Assembly: GCF_036203305.1 (NCBI RefSeq)
Contig: NZ_CP108131.1
Coordinates: 3,162,001-3,226,000, forward strand
Length of the DNA: 64,000 bases
Direction: 5' to 3'
Source of the DNA: Streptomyces sp. NBC_00190
Lineage (GTDB): Bacteria > Actinomycetota > Actinomycetes > Streptomycetales > Streptomycetaceae
In this document: piece after piece, positions 24,949 to 33,955 of the stretch
How the letters are laid out: every line of letters starts with the position of its first letter
Position numbering within the stretch: the stretch's first letter is position 1
Translations under genes and position numbers: made by a program
Notes under the pieces: model-generated
The model's database searches: none
Told to the model about the DNA's origin: nothing
What the model saw: the letters and a program-made list of their open reading frames with translations, nothing else

Positions 24949-26304
24949 CTACGCCCCGAAGGCCCGGGACACCGTGTAGATCAGCAGGCCCGCCAGGGCG
25001 CCGACCACCGTTCCGTTGATGCGGATGAACTGCAGGTCCCGGCCGATGTGGGCCTCGATCTTGCGGGACGTGTGCTCGGCGTCCCAGCCCGCCACCGTGT
25101 CCGTGATCAGCGAGGTGATCTCGGTCCGGTAGTTGGTGACGACGTACACCACCGCGCCCTCGATCCAGCCCTCCACCTTGCCCTGGAGACGGCCGTCCGT
25201 GGCCAGCCGCGCCCCCAGGGACATCAGCGAGGACCGGACGCGCAGGCGCAGTTCGCTCTGCTCGTCCTCCGCCGCCGAGATGATCAGCGAGCGGATCGCG
25301 GTCCAGGCGGAGGCGATCACGTCCTGGATCTCGCCGCGCGCCAGCAGCTCGGACTTGAGCCGTTCGACCCGGGCCCGGGTGTCCGTGTCCGTTTGGAGAT
25401 CGGCCGCGAAGTCCGTCAGGAAGCGGTCCACGGCGCCGCGCGCCGGGTGCTGGGGCATGTCCCGCATCTCCGTGACGAACCGCAGCAGCTCCTTGTAGAC
25501 GCGGTCGCCGATCTTGCGGTCCACGAACCGGGGGGTCCAGCCGGGCGCCCCGCCCTGGACCGCGTCCATCACCGACTCCCCGTGCGTGACGAGCCAATCG
25601 TGGGCCTTGGCGCACACCAGGTCGACGGCACGGTGGTGGCCGCCGTCCGCGACGACCCGCTCCAGGGTCTTGCCGATGCCGGGCGCGATCTCGGCCGTCT
25701 CGGCACGCCGGGTGATGGCCTCGCCCACGACGGCCTGCACATCGGAGTCGCGCAGTACGGTCAGGGCTCCGCGCAGGGCGGTGGCCAGTTCCGCGGTGAC
25801 CCGGTCGGCGTGCGCCGGCTCGGCCAGCCAGGTGCCGAGGCGGCCGCCGATGCCGAGGGAGTGGAGGCGGGCCCTGACCACGTCGGAGGAGAGGAAGTTC
25901 TCGCCGACGAACTCGCCGAGGGAGACGCCGAGCTGGTCCTTCTTGGTCGGGATGATCGCGGTGTGCGGGATGGGCAGGCCGAGGGGCCGCCGGAAGAGGG
26001 CGGTGACGGCGAACCAGTCCGCGAGCGCGCCGACCATGCCGGCTTCGGCGGCCGCCGCGACGTATCCGGCCCAGGCGCCCGCGTCGGCGTCCCGCGCCCA
26101 CGTGGCCAGTACGTAGACCAGCGAGACCAGGATCAGCAGGCCGGTCGCGGTGGCCTTCATCCGGCGGACACCGCGGCGGCGCTCCTCGTCGGCGGCGCTG
26201 AACACGAACGCGCCGCGGGCGGGCGGGGCAGGGGTCGGTGCCGTCGCCGCTCCCCCGCGTGGTGGCGGTGGGGCGGCACCTCCGACTGTGGTGCGGTTGT
26301 CCAC
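24949..26304 (-). CDS. DUF445-family membrane protein
   Basis: I chose GTG 26304 (451 residues), just after AGGAG; the frame extends 74 codons further as low-complexity sequence. A Pro/Ala-rich lead is followed by a hydrophobic helix (ATGLLILVSLVYVLATWA), the DUF445 hallmark GALADWFAVTALFRRPLGLPIPHTAIIP, a long helical middle and a C-terminal membrane span (RINGTVVGALAGLLIYTVSR). DUF445 (YjiN-like) proteins are envelope proteins of unknown function. Confidence 0.82.
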   Translation of the reverse strand: MDNRTTVGGAAPPPPRGGAATAPTPAPPARGAFVFSAADEERRRGVRRMKATATGLLILVSLVYVLATWARDADAGAWAGYVAAAAEAGMVGALADWFAVTALFRRPLGLPIPHTAIIPTKKDQLGVSLGEFVGENFLSSDVVRARLHSLGIGGRLGTWLAEPAHADRVTAELATALRGALTVLRDSDVQAVVGEAITRRAETAEIAPGIGKTLERVVADGGHHRAVDLVCAKAHDWLVTHGESVMDAVQGGAPGWTPRFVDRKIGDRVYKELLRFVTEMRDMPQHPARGAVDRFLTDFAADLQTDTDTRARVERLKSELLARGEIQDVIASAWTAIRSLIISAAEDEQSELRLRVRSSLMSLGARLATDGRLQGKVEGWIEGAVVYVVTNYRTEITSLITDTVAGWDAEHTSRKIEAHIGRDLQFIRINGTVVGALAGLLIYTVSRAFGA

Positions 26305-26555
26305 GTGCTCCTGCCTTCCCCCGGGGGCGCCGGTTTTGTCTGCATAGCATCCGACTACTGGGAGGCGCGAGGAGTTCCCGGCACGCCGTTTCGCTCCCGC
26401 GAGGGGGGTAGTGGTCCCGCGGTCGCGGCCACGCCGGGACCGGTACGGCCGCAGGCCGCAGCCGCGGCCCGGGCCGTCGGAGCCAGGCCCCGCCCCGCTC
26501 GACCCAGGCCCCGCCCACCCCCCCATGGGACGGACGGGACGGACGGGACGGAGCG

Positions 26556-27209
26556 CTACAGCTCCTTGCTCAGCTTCGGCCGCTTCGGCGTCTTAGGCGG
26601 CTTGACCTTGATCTCCACCCCGCCCCAGAAGGCGAAACCCGTCACGATCACCCGCGGCGCCCCCGGCTGCGCCGGGCCGCTGCCCACGCGCTGGTCGAAG
26701 GCGCCCATGACGCCGATGCCCCGTACGTCGACCTCCACGCCCGGCGGCACGGTGATCTGGATGCCGCCCATGACCGCGACGCAGTTGATCACCACCTCGC
26801 GCTGCGCGAAGTTCGCCTCGCGCAGGTCCAGCTCACCGCCGCCCCAGAACGCCACCGCGTCGAAGCGGGCGGGCACCGTCCACGGACCCTTGCGCTGGAA
26901 CCCCGACATGACCGCGACCGCGTTCGTCGACGTCCCCGACCCGCCGATCCGGGCCGGCCAGGACGAACCCGAGGCCGCCACGGGCGTCGGCAGCGGCGCC
27001 GCGGCGCCCTCCGTCGGCAGGTCCCGCGTCAGCGGCTCCAGTTCCGCGTACGTACGGGACTTGTACGCCGCCTCCAGCCGCTCCTCGAATTCCTCCATGT
27101 CGAGCCGACCCTCGGCGACGGCGTCCCGCAGACGCTCCACCACCCGGTCCCGGTCGGCATCCGACGCCCTCAGCTCCGGCAACGGCTTCTCCGGCCGCTC
27201 GTCACTCAT
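26556..27209 (-). CDS. DUF1707 protein with LiaF-like C-terminal domain
   Basis: A 217-residue protein. Residues 13-65 are a DUF1707 (SHOCT-like) domain: RASDADRDRVVERLRDAVAEG, then LDMEEFEERLEAAY. The C-terminal half is a beta-rich repeat of the LiaF/cell-wall-active-antibiotic-response kind (ELDLREANF, VAVMGGIQITVPPGVEV, VRGIGVMGAF, VTGFAFWGGVEIKVKPP). No transmembrane helix is present, unlike many relatives. Such proteins are linked to envelope stress sensing, but there is no neighbouring two-component system. Streptomyces carry many paralogues. Confidence 0.82.
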   Translation of the reverse strand: MSDERPEKPLPELRASDADRDRVVERLRDAVAEGRLDMEEFEERLEAAYKSRTYAELEPLTRDLPTEGAAAPLPTPVAASGSSWPARIGGSGTSTNAVAVMSGFQRKGPWTVPARFDAVAFWGGGELDLREANFAQREVVINCVAVMGGIQITVPPGVEVDVRGIGVMGAFDQRVGSGPAQPGAPRVIVTGFAFWGGVEIKVKPPKTPKRPKLSKEL

Positions 27210-27308
27210 GCCGCCCAGACTATGCAGGGATTCCCGGGAGTTGTACGGCTTGACCCCCTGTCCTACCCCCGGGATGACCCTGATTTCCCCCCGCCGCCAC
27301 GTCCCCCC

Positions 27309-28277
27309 TCACCCCCGCCCCGCGTACATCCGCGCGATCACGTCCTCGATGTCCGGTTCCCGCACCGACAGGTCCACCAGCGGATACCGCGCCGCCACCT
27401 CCGCCACCAGCGGCGCCGCCGAAGCCCCCGCCGGGAACGCCAGCCACTGCCGCGGCCCCTCCACCCTCACCACCCGCGCGCCCGCCAGCTCGATCGGCGC
27501 GAGCTCCCGCTCCAGGTCCACCACCAGCGTCCGCTCGCTCTCCCCGGCCGAACCCGCCGCATGCAGCCCGGCCAGCGGCCCGTCGTACATCAGCCGCCCG
27601 TGGTCGATCACCATCACCCGCTCGCACAGCTGCTCGATGTCCTGGAGGTCGTGCGTGGTCAGCAGCACCGTCGTGCCGAGCTCCGCGTTCAGCTGCCGCA
27701 GGAAGCCCCGTACCTTCGCCTTGCTCACCACGTCCAGGCCGATCGTCGGCTCGTCCAGGTACAGCACGTCCGGATCGTGCAGCAGCGCCGCCGCGATGTC
27801 CCCGCGCATCCGCTGCCCCAGCGACAGCTGCCGCACCGGCACGTCGAGCAGCTCGGCCAGGTCCAGCCGGTCCACGCAGCGCTCCATGTTCTCCTCGAAC
27901 CGCGCCCGCGGGATCCGGTACATCCGCCGCATCAGCCCGTACGAGTCCTTCAGCGGCAGGTCCCACCACAGCGTGGTCCGCTGCCCGAACACCACCCCGA
28001 TCCGGTGCGCGAGCCGCATCCGCTCCCGCGCCGGGTCGATGCCCGCCACCCGCAGCCGGCCGCCGCTCGGCGTCAGGATCCCGGTCAGCATCTTGATCGT
28101 GGTCGACTTCCCGGCACCGTTGGGCCCGATGTAGCCGACCATCTCGCCCCGCGCCACCTCGAAGCTGATCCCGTCCACCGCCCTGACCTGGCGTTTCTCC
28201 CGGCGCATCAGCCCCACCCGGCGCCGTACGTCGAAGACCTTCTCGACCCCGTCCAGCGAGATCAGCGCATCCACCAC
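27309..28277 (-). CDS. ABC-2 exporter ATP-binding protein
   Basis: A 322-residue ATPase starting at one of three consecutive GTG codons (28274-28280) just after GGGGAG. Walker A is GPNGAGKSTTIK near residue 52, the signature LSLGQRMRGDIAAALLH, Walker B VLYLDEPTIGLD and the H-loop TTHDLQD. A C-terminal domain of about 90 residues follows. This NatA/DrrA-like clade with a DUF990-type permease pair is common in actinobacteria and is often annotated as daunorubicin-resistance-like. It touches the permease gene upstream, forming a three-gene exporter operon. The substrate is unknown. Confidence 0.87.
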   Translation of the reverse strand: MVDALISLDGVEKVFDVRRRVGLMRREKRQVRAVDGISFEVARGEMVGYIGPNGAGKSTTIKMLTGILTPSGGRLRVAGIDPARERMRLAHRIGVVFGQRTTLWWDLPLKDSYGLMRRMYRIPRARFEENMERCVDRLDLAELLDVPVRQLSLGQRMRGDIAAALLHDPDVLYLDEPTIGLDVVSKAKVRGFLRQLNAELGTTVLLTTHDLQDIEQLCERVMVIDHGRLMYDGPLAGLHAAGSAGESERTLVVDLERELAPIELAGARVVRVEGPRQWLAFPAGASAAPLVAEVAARYPLVDLSVREPDIEDVIARMYAGRG

Positions 28278-28279
28278 CA

Positions 28280-29149
28280 CTAGCTCCCCGTGCTTCGGTA
28301 CGAACGGACACCCGCGCGCCACGCCAGCGACGCGGGCAGGAACACGGCGAAGGCCACCAGCGGGCTCAGGTACGCGGCCCACCCCGGCAGCCCCAGCGGA
28401 TCGGGCCGCCCGAGCACGTACAGCGCGGGCAGCCAGTTGACGAAGGCCAGCGGCACGATGAAGGTCACCCCGCGCAGCAGGTCCTTCGCGAAGACGGTCG
28501 GCGGGTACTGCAACATCGCGCAGCCGCCGTAGGTGAACGAGTTCTGCACCTCCGCCGCGTCCCCCGCCAGGAACTGGAACGCCGCCCCGGCCACCATCAC
28601 CGCACCGAAGATGCCCGCCCCGGCCAGCACCATCACAGGCACCAGCAGCACCTTGCCGGCCGTCCACTCCACTTGCGGACCCAGCGCCCAGACCGCCCAG
28701 GCCAGCACCCCCACCCCCTGCCCGACGCGCCCCAGCCGGCGCAGCGCGAACCGGTCCGCCGCGACCTGCGCCAGCACCGGCACGGGGCGCACCAGCATGG
28801 TGTCGAGCGAGCCGTCACGGATCCGGACACCGATCCGGTCCGTGTTGCCCAGCAGCAGGTCCGCCAGGCCCAGGGAGGCCGAGCAGGATCCGTAGAGCAG
28901 GGCGATCTCGGGGAGGGTGAAACCGCCGAGCTCGTCGACGTGGGAGAACATGATGCAGACCGCGACGAAGTCGAGGAGGGTGATCGCCGCGTTGCCGACG
29001 ACCGACAGGGCGAAGGACGTCCGGTACGTCATCGTCGACCGGATCCACATCGCCACGATCAGCCCGTAGCCGCGCAGCCCCTCCCGCGCCCGACCGCGCC
29101 GGGGCACCTCGACGGCCGCGAACTCCCGCTCCAGTACCGCCTCAGCCAC
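28280..29149 (-). CDS. ABC-2 exporter permease (DUF990 type)
   Basis: A 289-residue membrane protein from GTG 29149, overlapping the preceding permease gene by 8 bases. About six hydrophobic spans are seen, for example FALSVVGNAAITLLDFVAVC and VLLVPVMVLAGAGIFGAVMV, with the family loop RIRDGSLDTMLVRPVP near residue 100. It pairs with the other permease and the ATPase to form a heterodimeric export channel. Upstream starts would add Arg/Cys-rich residues unlike a membrane-protein start. Confidence 0.83.
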   Translation of the reverse strand: MAEAVLEREFAAVEVPRRGRAREGLRGYGLIVAMWIRSTMTYRTSFALSVVGNAAITLLDFVAVCIMFSHVDELGGFTLPEIALLYGSCSASLGLADLLLGNTDRIGVRIRDGSLDTMLVRPVPVLAQVAADRFALRRLGRVGQGVGVLAWAVWALGPQVEWTAGKVLLVPVMVLAGAGIFGAVMVAGAAFQFLAGDAAEVQNSFTYGGCAMLQYPPTVFAKDLLRGVTFIVPLAFVNWLPALYVLGRPDPLGLPGWAAYLSPLVAFAVFLPASLAWRAGVRSYRSTGS

Positions 29150-29957
29150 CCTGGACCACCACCTTCCGCGTCGCGGCCGACTGCAACAGCCGCCCCGCGC
29201 CCAGCAGCACGAACGCCCACACCGCCTGAAACCCCAGCGCACCCGCCGCGCTCCCGGCCCCCGCGTGCCTGCCCAGCAGCACGTCCATCGGGACCTGGAG
29301 CATCGCCGCCCACGGCAGCGCCTGCACGAACTCGCCGAAACCGCCCGGGAATACGGTCAGCGGCAACAGCATCCCGGAGAAGAAGATCGTGACGACGGTC
29401 GCCATCATGTTGATCCCCGACCCGTCCATCAGCCAGAACGCCGCCAGCCCCAACAGGTAGCGCACCGCGAAGCTCACCGTCAGCGCGAGCAGGACGGAGA
29501 CCAGGAACAGCAGCCAGCGCAGCGGATCGGCGGGCAGCGCCAGCCGGAACGCCAGCGCCCCGACCACCAGCGGAACCACCCCGCGCCCCGCCAACTGGAA
29601 GGCCGCCCGCCCCAAGTCGGCCGCGAGCCACCACATCTGCAGGTCCGCCGGCCGGTACAGGTCGACGGCGATGTCGCCCGTACGGACACGCTCCTGGAGC
29701 TCCTCCTGGAAGCCGCCCCCGATCAGCGCCCCTGCGGCGAGCAGTGACTGACTCACCCATACGAAGGTCAGGGCCTGTGCCTGGTCGTAGCCGCCGAGTC
29801 CGGGCCGCTCGTCCCACAGCGCGATGTACGTGTACGCGACGATGAACCCGAACACGGTGTTGGTGAACACACCGGCCGCCGTCGCCGTCCCGTAGGTGGC
29901 GTACCGGCGGAATCCGCCTGCGGCGACGGCCAAGTAGAGCCGCACTCTCCGACGCAC
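29142..29957 (-). CDS. ABC-2 exporter permease (DUF990 type), first gene of the operon
   Basis: A 271-residue permease with six predicted spans. The loop VRTGDIAVDLYRPADLQMWW near residue 90 is the counterpart of the R-x-G-x-(I/L)-D-x-x-L-x-R-P motif in its partner. The end, ARKVVVQGG-like, overlaps the next start by 8 bases. It opens the exporter operon, and the 174-base gap upstream, shared with the divergent penicillin-binding protein gene, should hold both promoters. Confidence 0.83.
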   Translation of the reverse strand: MRRRVRLYLAVAAGGFRRYATYGTATAAGVFTNTVFGFIVAYTYIALWDERPGLGGYDQAQALTFVWVSQSLLAAGALIGGGFQEELQERVRTGDIAVDLYRPADLQMWWLAADLGRAAFQLAGRGVVPLVVGALAFRLALPADPLRWLLFLVSVLLALTVSFAVRYLLGLAAFWLMDGSGINMMATVVTIFFSGMLLPLTVFPGGFGEFVQALPWAAMLQVPMDVLLGRHAGAGSAAGALGFQAVWAFVLLGAGRLLQSAATRKVVVQGG

Positions 29958-30131
29958 CGTATCCCTCCGTTTCCCACGTCGTTCCTACGTCGGCCAAAGC
30001 GCGCGAGCTTAGTGCGGAGGGGCGAGCCACGCGACCGATTTACCCCCGTCCGGCGCGTAATCACCGGCCATCGGGTAGACACCATGAGGTACAGAAGTGG
30101 ATATTTCGCACAGCGTCGAGGAGTTCTGGAG

Positions 30132-32597
30132 ATGAGCGACCAGTCACCGCCCCCGGGCTGGACCCCTCGCGATCCGGACACTCCGCCGGAGGGACCCCCG
30201 ACGCAGCCGCAGACACCCGGCACAGGGCAGAGGCCCGGCACGGCACGGGAGCCCGGAAAGCAGGCCCGCAGCAAGCGGACCGGCTGGCGACGCGCCCTCC
30301 CCACCTGGCGCATGCTGCTGGGCGGCTTCCTGCTCCTCGCCCTGCTGCTCATCGGCGCCCTCGTCGCCGGCTACCTGCTCGTGGACATCCCGCCCGCCAA
30401 CTCCGCCGCCACCGCGCAGTCCAACGTCTACCTCTACTCCGACGGTTCGCAGCTCGCCAGCGACGGCGAGGTCAACCGCGTCAACGTCCCGCTCTCACAG
30501 ATCCCCCGGACCGTGCAGGAGGCCGTACTGGCTGCCGAGGACCGGGACTTCTACTCCGAACGGGCCGTGGATCCCAAGGCGATGGTCCGCGCCGCCTGGA
30601 ACACCGCGACCGGCAAGGGCACCCAGTCCGGTTCGACCATCACCCAGCAGTACGTCAAGAACTACTACCTGGGCCAGGAACAGACGATCAAACGGAAGGT
30701 CAAGGAGTTCTTCATCGCGATCAAACTCGGTCGCGAGAAGTCGAAGGACTACATCCTGGAGGGGTATCTGAACACCAGTTACTTCGGCCGCAACGCCTAC
30801 GGCATCCAGGCCGCCGCCCAGGCCTACTACGGCAAGGACGCCGCCAACCTCACCACCGCCGAGGGCGCCTACCTCGCCACCCTCCTCAACTCCCCCAGCG
30901 CCTTCGACGTCGTCTCCCACCCCCAGAGCCGCCCCCGCGCCCTCGCCCGCTGGAACTACGTACTCGACGGCATGGTCAAGAAGAACTGGCTGCCCGCCGC
31001 CGATCGCGCGACGACACGGTTCCCCGAGCCGGGCAAGGTCCGCGCCGCCGCCGGACTGTCCGGGCAGCGCGGATACCTGGTGGAAGCCATCAAGGACTAC
31101 ATCGTCGATCACAAGATCCTCGACGACAAAACCCTCGCCGAGGGCGGCTACCGCATCACCACCACCATCGACAGACGCCGCCAGAACGCCTTCACCGAAG
31201 CCGTCGACGCCCAGATGGTCCGCGAACTCGACCCGGAGAAGCGCAAGGCGGACCGGGTGGTGCGGGCCGGCGGAGTGTCCATCGACCCGGCCACCGGCAA
31301 GGTCGTCGCCATGTACGGCGGCATCGACTACACCAAGCAGTTCGTCAACAACGCGACCCGGCACGACTACCAGGTCGCCTCCACCTTCAAGCCGTTCGTC
31401 TTCGCGGCCGCCGTCGAGAACGACTCCCGCACCCAGGACGGCCGCCGGATCACCCCGAACACGATCTACAACGGCGACAACAAACACCCGGTCGTCGGCG
31501 GCCGCATCCGCTTCGCCCCCGAGAACGAGGGCCAGGTGTCGTACGGGAACATCACCGTCAACACCGCGACCGACCTCTCCGTCAACGCCGTCTACGCGCA
31601 GATGGCGGTCGACGTCGGCACCGCGAAGGTCAAGGACACGGCCATCGCCCTCGGCATCCCCGCGGACACCCCGAACTTCCCGCCCGTCCCCGCCATGGCC
31701 CTCGGCACCCTGCAGGCCAGCGTCCTGGACATGACCCAGGCGTACGCGACCCTCGCGGACCACGGCCGCCGCACCCCGTACACCTTCCTGGAGAAGATCA
31801 CCAAGGGCGGCGACACGATCGGCCTGCCCGAGCGCACGCCCACCCAGGCCGTCAGCCGCGAGACCGCCGACACCACCACGTCCATGCTGGTCAGCGTCGT
31901 CGACAACGGCACCGGTACGGCCGCGCTCGCCGCCGGCCGCCCGGCCGCGGGCAAGACCGGGACCGGCGAACTGGACCGCTCGGCCTGGTTCGCCGCGTAC
32001 ACCCCGGACCTGGTCACGGTGGTCTCGATGATGGGCCAGGACCCGGACACCGGCGCCTTGGAGTCCCTGTACAACGCCCTCGGGGAGCCCCGTATCGGCG
32101 GTGGCGGCTACCCGGCCCGGATCTGGGCCGCGTACACCAAGACCGCCCTGGAGGGCAGCGACCCCGCCGACTTCGACCTGGAACTCCAGCCGGGCGCGGC
32201 CCAGCCGCCGCCCTCGCCGCCGGCCCAGACGGGCCGGCCCGAGGAGACCCCGGACGAGGACACGCCGCCCCCTCCCGAACGGCCGACCCGGCCGGGCCGG
32301 CCCACCGAGCCGAACGGCGGGCGGGACAACGGGGGCCGGGACAACGGCGGTCAGAACCAAGGCGGTCAGAACCAGGGGGGCCAGGACAACGGCGGCCAGG
32401 ACAACGGCGGCCGGACACAGGGCGGGCAGACGCAGGGCGGCCAGACACAGGGCGGGCAGACCAACGGCGGCGCCACCCAGGGCGACCAGGGCGGCACCAC
32501 CGCGGGCACGATGGGCACCACGGGCAGGACGGGCGGGCAGGGCGCCGACCGCGGCGCGGGCGATGGCACGCGCCCGCCCTCAGCATTCCTCGAATGA
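30132..32597 (+). CDS. Class A penicillin-binding protein (transglycosylase/transpeptidase)
   Basis: An 821-residue bifunctional peptidoglycan synthase, started at MSDQSPPPGW because GAGGAG lies 8 bases upstream. A Pro-rich cytoplasmic end precedes one span (about residues 60-84). In the GT51 domain catalytic Glu136 is in EDRDFY, with QSGSTITQQYVKN near 165. The transpeptidase domain has Ser417 in STFK, SVN at 483-485 and KTG at 608-610. The last 125 or so residues are Pro-rich and then a run of NGG, QGG and DNGG-type repeats, an extracellular low-complexity tail. It is monocistronic and divergent from the ABC-2 exporter. Confidence 0.9.
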   Translation: MSDQSPPPGWTPRDPDTPPEGPPTQPQTPGTGQRPGTAREPGKQARSKRTGWRRALPTWRMLLGGFLLLALLLIGALVAGYLLVDIPPANSAATAQSNVYLYSDGSQLASDGEVNRVNVPLSQIPRTVQEAVLAAEDRDFYSERAVDPKAMVRAAWNTATGKGTQSGSTITQQYVKNYYLGQEQTIKRKVKEFFIAIKLGREKSKDYILEGYLNTSYFGRNAYGIQAAAQAYYGKDAANLTTAEGAYLATLLNSPSAFDVVSHPQSRPRALARWNYVLDGMVKKNWLPAADRATTRFPEPGKVRAAAGLSGQRGYLVEAIKDYIVDHKILDDKTLAEGGYRITTTIDRRRQNAFTEAVDAQMVRELDPEKRKADRVVRAGGVSIDPATGKVVAMYGGIDYTKQFVNNATRHDYQVASTFKPFVFAAAVENDSRTQDGRRITPNTIYNGDNKHPVVGGRIRFAPENEGQVSYGNITVNTATDLSVNAVYAQMAVDVGTAKVKDTAIALGIPADTPNFPPVPAMALGTLQASVLDMTQAYATLADHGRRTPYTFLEKITKGGDTIGLPERTPTQAVSRETADTTTSMLVSVVDNGTGTAALAAGRPAAGKTGTGELDRSAWFAAYTPDLVTVVSMMGQDPDTGALESLYNALGEPRIGGGGYPARIWAAYTKTALEGSDPADFDLELQPGAAQPPPSPPAQTGRPEETPDEDTPPPPERPTRPGRPTEPNGGRDNGGRDNGGQNQGGQNQGGQDNGGQDNGGRTQGGQTQGGQTQGGQTNGGATQGDQGGTTAGTMGTTGRTGGQGADRGAGDGTRPPSAFLE

Positions 32598-32629
32598 TCC
32601 GAGGGGGCGGCGGGTGGTCTCCGGTCCGG

Positions 32630-32950
32630 TCAGTGACCGGAGGTCACCTTCAGCCCCACCACGGCCACCAGCAGCAGGCAGATGAAGAAGATCCGGGCCG
32701 CGGTGACGGGCTCACCCAGCACCGCCATACCGAGCACGGCCGCACCGGCGGCGCCGATGCCCACCCACACCCCGTACGCCGTACCGATGGGCAGGGACTT
32801 CGCGGCGATCGAGAGCAGCACCATGCTGGCGACGATCCCGGCACCCGTGAACACACTGGGCCACAGCCGGGTGAAACCTTCGGTGAACTTCATTCCGATC
32901 GACCAGCCGACTTCGATCAGACCGGCGACGATCAGCAGGACCCAGGCCAT
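32630..32950 (-). CDS. sugE: Small multidrug resistance family guanidinium exporter (SugE/Gdx-like)
   Basis: A 106-residue four-helix protein. Glu13 in GLIEVGWSIGMK is the conserved membrane-embedded proton/substrate residue, and the pattern resembles SugE/Gdx more than EmrE (GTAYGVWVGIGAAGAA in helix 3). Gdx proteins export guanidinium by proton exchange as antiparallel homodimers. An apparent guanidine-III riboswitch lies in the leader (32984-33025), supporting this substrate over quaternary ammonium drugs. The ribosome site is GGAGGUG. The gene is monocistronic. Confidence 0.85.
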   Translation of the reverse strand: MAWVLLIVAGLIEVGWSIGMKFTEGFTRLWPSVFTGAGIVASMVLLSIAAKSLPIGTAYGVWVGIGAAGAAVLGMAVLGEPVTAARIFFICLLLVAVVGLKVTSGH

Positions 32951-32983
32951 GACGGCACCTCCGAGACATCGGGCGATACGGGT

Positions 32984-33025
32984 GCGTCGTCTTGTCGTAC
33001 CCGGTACGGCGCGTCTCGTCGGGGT
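32984..33025 (-). ncRNA. Guanidine-III (ykkC-III) riboswitch
   Basis: The RNA sense strand contains GACGAGACGCGCCGUACCGG followed by GUACGACAAGACGACGC. Compared from memory with the Thermobifida fusca guanidine-III RNA, the blocks ACGAG, GCGCCGUAC, GGU and GACAAGACG are shared in the same order and spacing. ACCC and GGGU can form P1, and GCGCCGU with ACGACGC the pseudoknot with one C-A mismatch. It ends 33 bases upstream of the sugE ATG. A covariance-model search would settle it. Confidence 0.78.
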
Positions 33026-33047
33026 CCCTCAACCGTAGCAAAGAGAG

Positions 33048-33087
33048 GTGAAAAGGGCTGGTGACCTAGGCCACCAGCCCTTTTCAC
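33048..33087. terminator. Bidirectional intrinsic terminator
   Basis: A 40-bp near-perfect palindrome centred on CCTAGG, with arms GTGAAAAGGGCTGGTG and CACCAGCCCTTTTCAC and one mismatched pair. The internal A-run and T-run make it a classic terminator for the GroES-like gene transcribed toward it. Confidence 0.85.
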
Positions 33088-33140
33088 GGCAGTTCTCAGA
33101 AGAATCAGAGGCGTCAGGCGCGTCAGAGGCGTCAGAGGCG

Positions 33141-33482
33141 TCAGAGGTAGAGACCCGTGGAGTCCTTCGACCCCTCCAGCCGCTCGGCGGCCACGGCGTG
33201 CAGATCCCGCTCGCGCATCAGCACGTACGTCGCACCCCGCACCTCGACCTCGGCACGGTCCTCGGGGTCGTACAGCACCCGGTCGCCGGGCTCGACGCTC
33301 CGTACGTTCTGCCCGACCGCGACCACCTCGGCCCAGGCCAGCCGCTTGCCGACCGCGGCCGTCGCCGGGATGAGGATGCCGCCGCCGGAGCGCCGCTCGC
33401 CCTCGGGCAGGTCGGACTTCACGAGCACGCGGTCGTGGAGCATACGGATGGGCAGTTTGTCGTGGGTGGTGTTCTCGCTCAC
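33141..33482 (-). CDS. GroES-like co-chaperonin family protein
   Basis: A 113-residue protein of the Cpn10 fold: MLHDRVLVKSDLPEGERRSGGGILIP near the start and EVVAVGQNVRSVEPGDRVLY in the middle match GroES strands and the mobile loop. The mobile loop lacks the usual hydrophobic IVL tripeptide ending seen in true GroES, and there is no groEL beside it. It is a conserved actinobacterial paralogue of unsettled role. It is followed by a perfect terminator. Confidence 0.78.
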   Translation of the reverse strand: MSENTTHDKLPIRMLHDRVLVKSDLPEGERRSGGGILIPATAAVGKRLAWAEVVAVGQNVRSVEPGDRVLYDPEDRAEVEVRGATYVLMRERDLHAVAAERLEGSKDSTGLYL

Positions 33483-33528
33483 GCCCCGAACCTACCCGCC
33501 CGCGTCGAGGCCGCGCTCCGCAGGGTCA

Positions 33529-33846
33529 TCAGCGCTTGCGCCGCACCGAGAGCACCACTACCCCCACCACACCCGCCGCGAGCAGCGCGACGGGCACGAT
33601 CCGCTCCATGCGCGGAGCCCCGTCCTCGTGGCGCAGCGCGCCATTCACGTCCGTCACGAGGCGGTTCACCGCGACGTACGCCCGCCCGACGGTGTGGTCG
33701 ACCGTCGAGGCGGCCCTGGCCTTCGCGTCCCCGATGATCGTCTTCGGGTGCATGCGCACACCGATCTCGTCGAGCGTCTCGGCGAGCTGCTCGCGGCGGC
33801 GGACGATGTCCGCCTCGATCTGTGCGGGGGTCCTGGCTTCCGGCAC
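33529..33846 (-). CDS. DUF3618-family membrane protein
   Basis: A 105-residue protein. The DUF3618 motif RTPAQIEADIVRRREQLAET begins at residue 5, with a helical middle (HPKTIIGDAKARAA) and one C-terminal span, IVPVALLAAGVVGVVVLSV, ending in RRKR. The family is encoded near peroxiredoxin or phage-holin-like genes in actinobacteria, as here beside bcp, and its function is unknown. The start is divergent from bcp with about 110 bases between. Confidence 0.82.
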   Translation of the reverse strand: MPEARTPAQIEADIVRRREQLAETLDEIGVRMHPKTIIGDAKARAASTVDHTVGRAYVAVNRLVTDVNGALRHEDGAPRMERIVPVALLAAGVVGVVVLSVRRKR

Positions 33847-33955
33847 CGCGCTGCCTCCGTCGTCGTGTCGTCTGTGGGGGCGTAGTCCGCCATGAACAGT
33901 CTGTCAGCAGCTTAGTCTCGTGCCATACCGATCCCCTCTTGAGGAGACTGCCGAC

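Noticed and set aside
32330..32480. Short repeats resembling a CRISPR array (also 54420-54590)
   Set aside because: The repeats are in-frame coding low-complexity units without unique spacers of constant length, and no cas genes are present.
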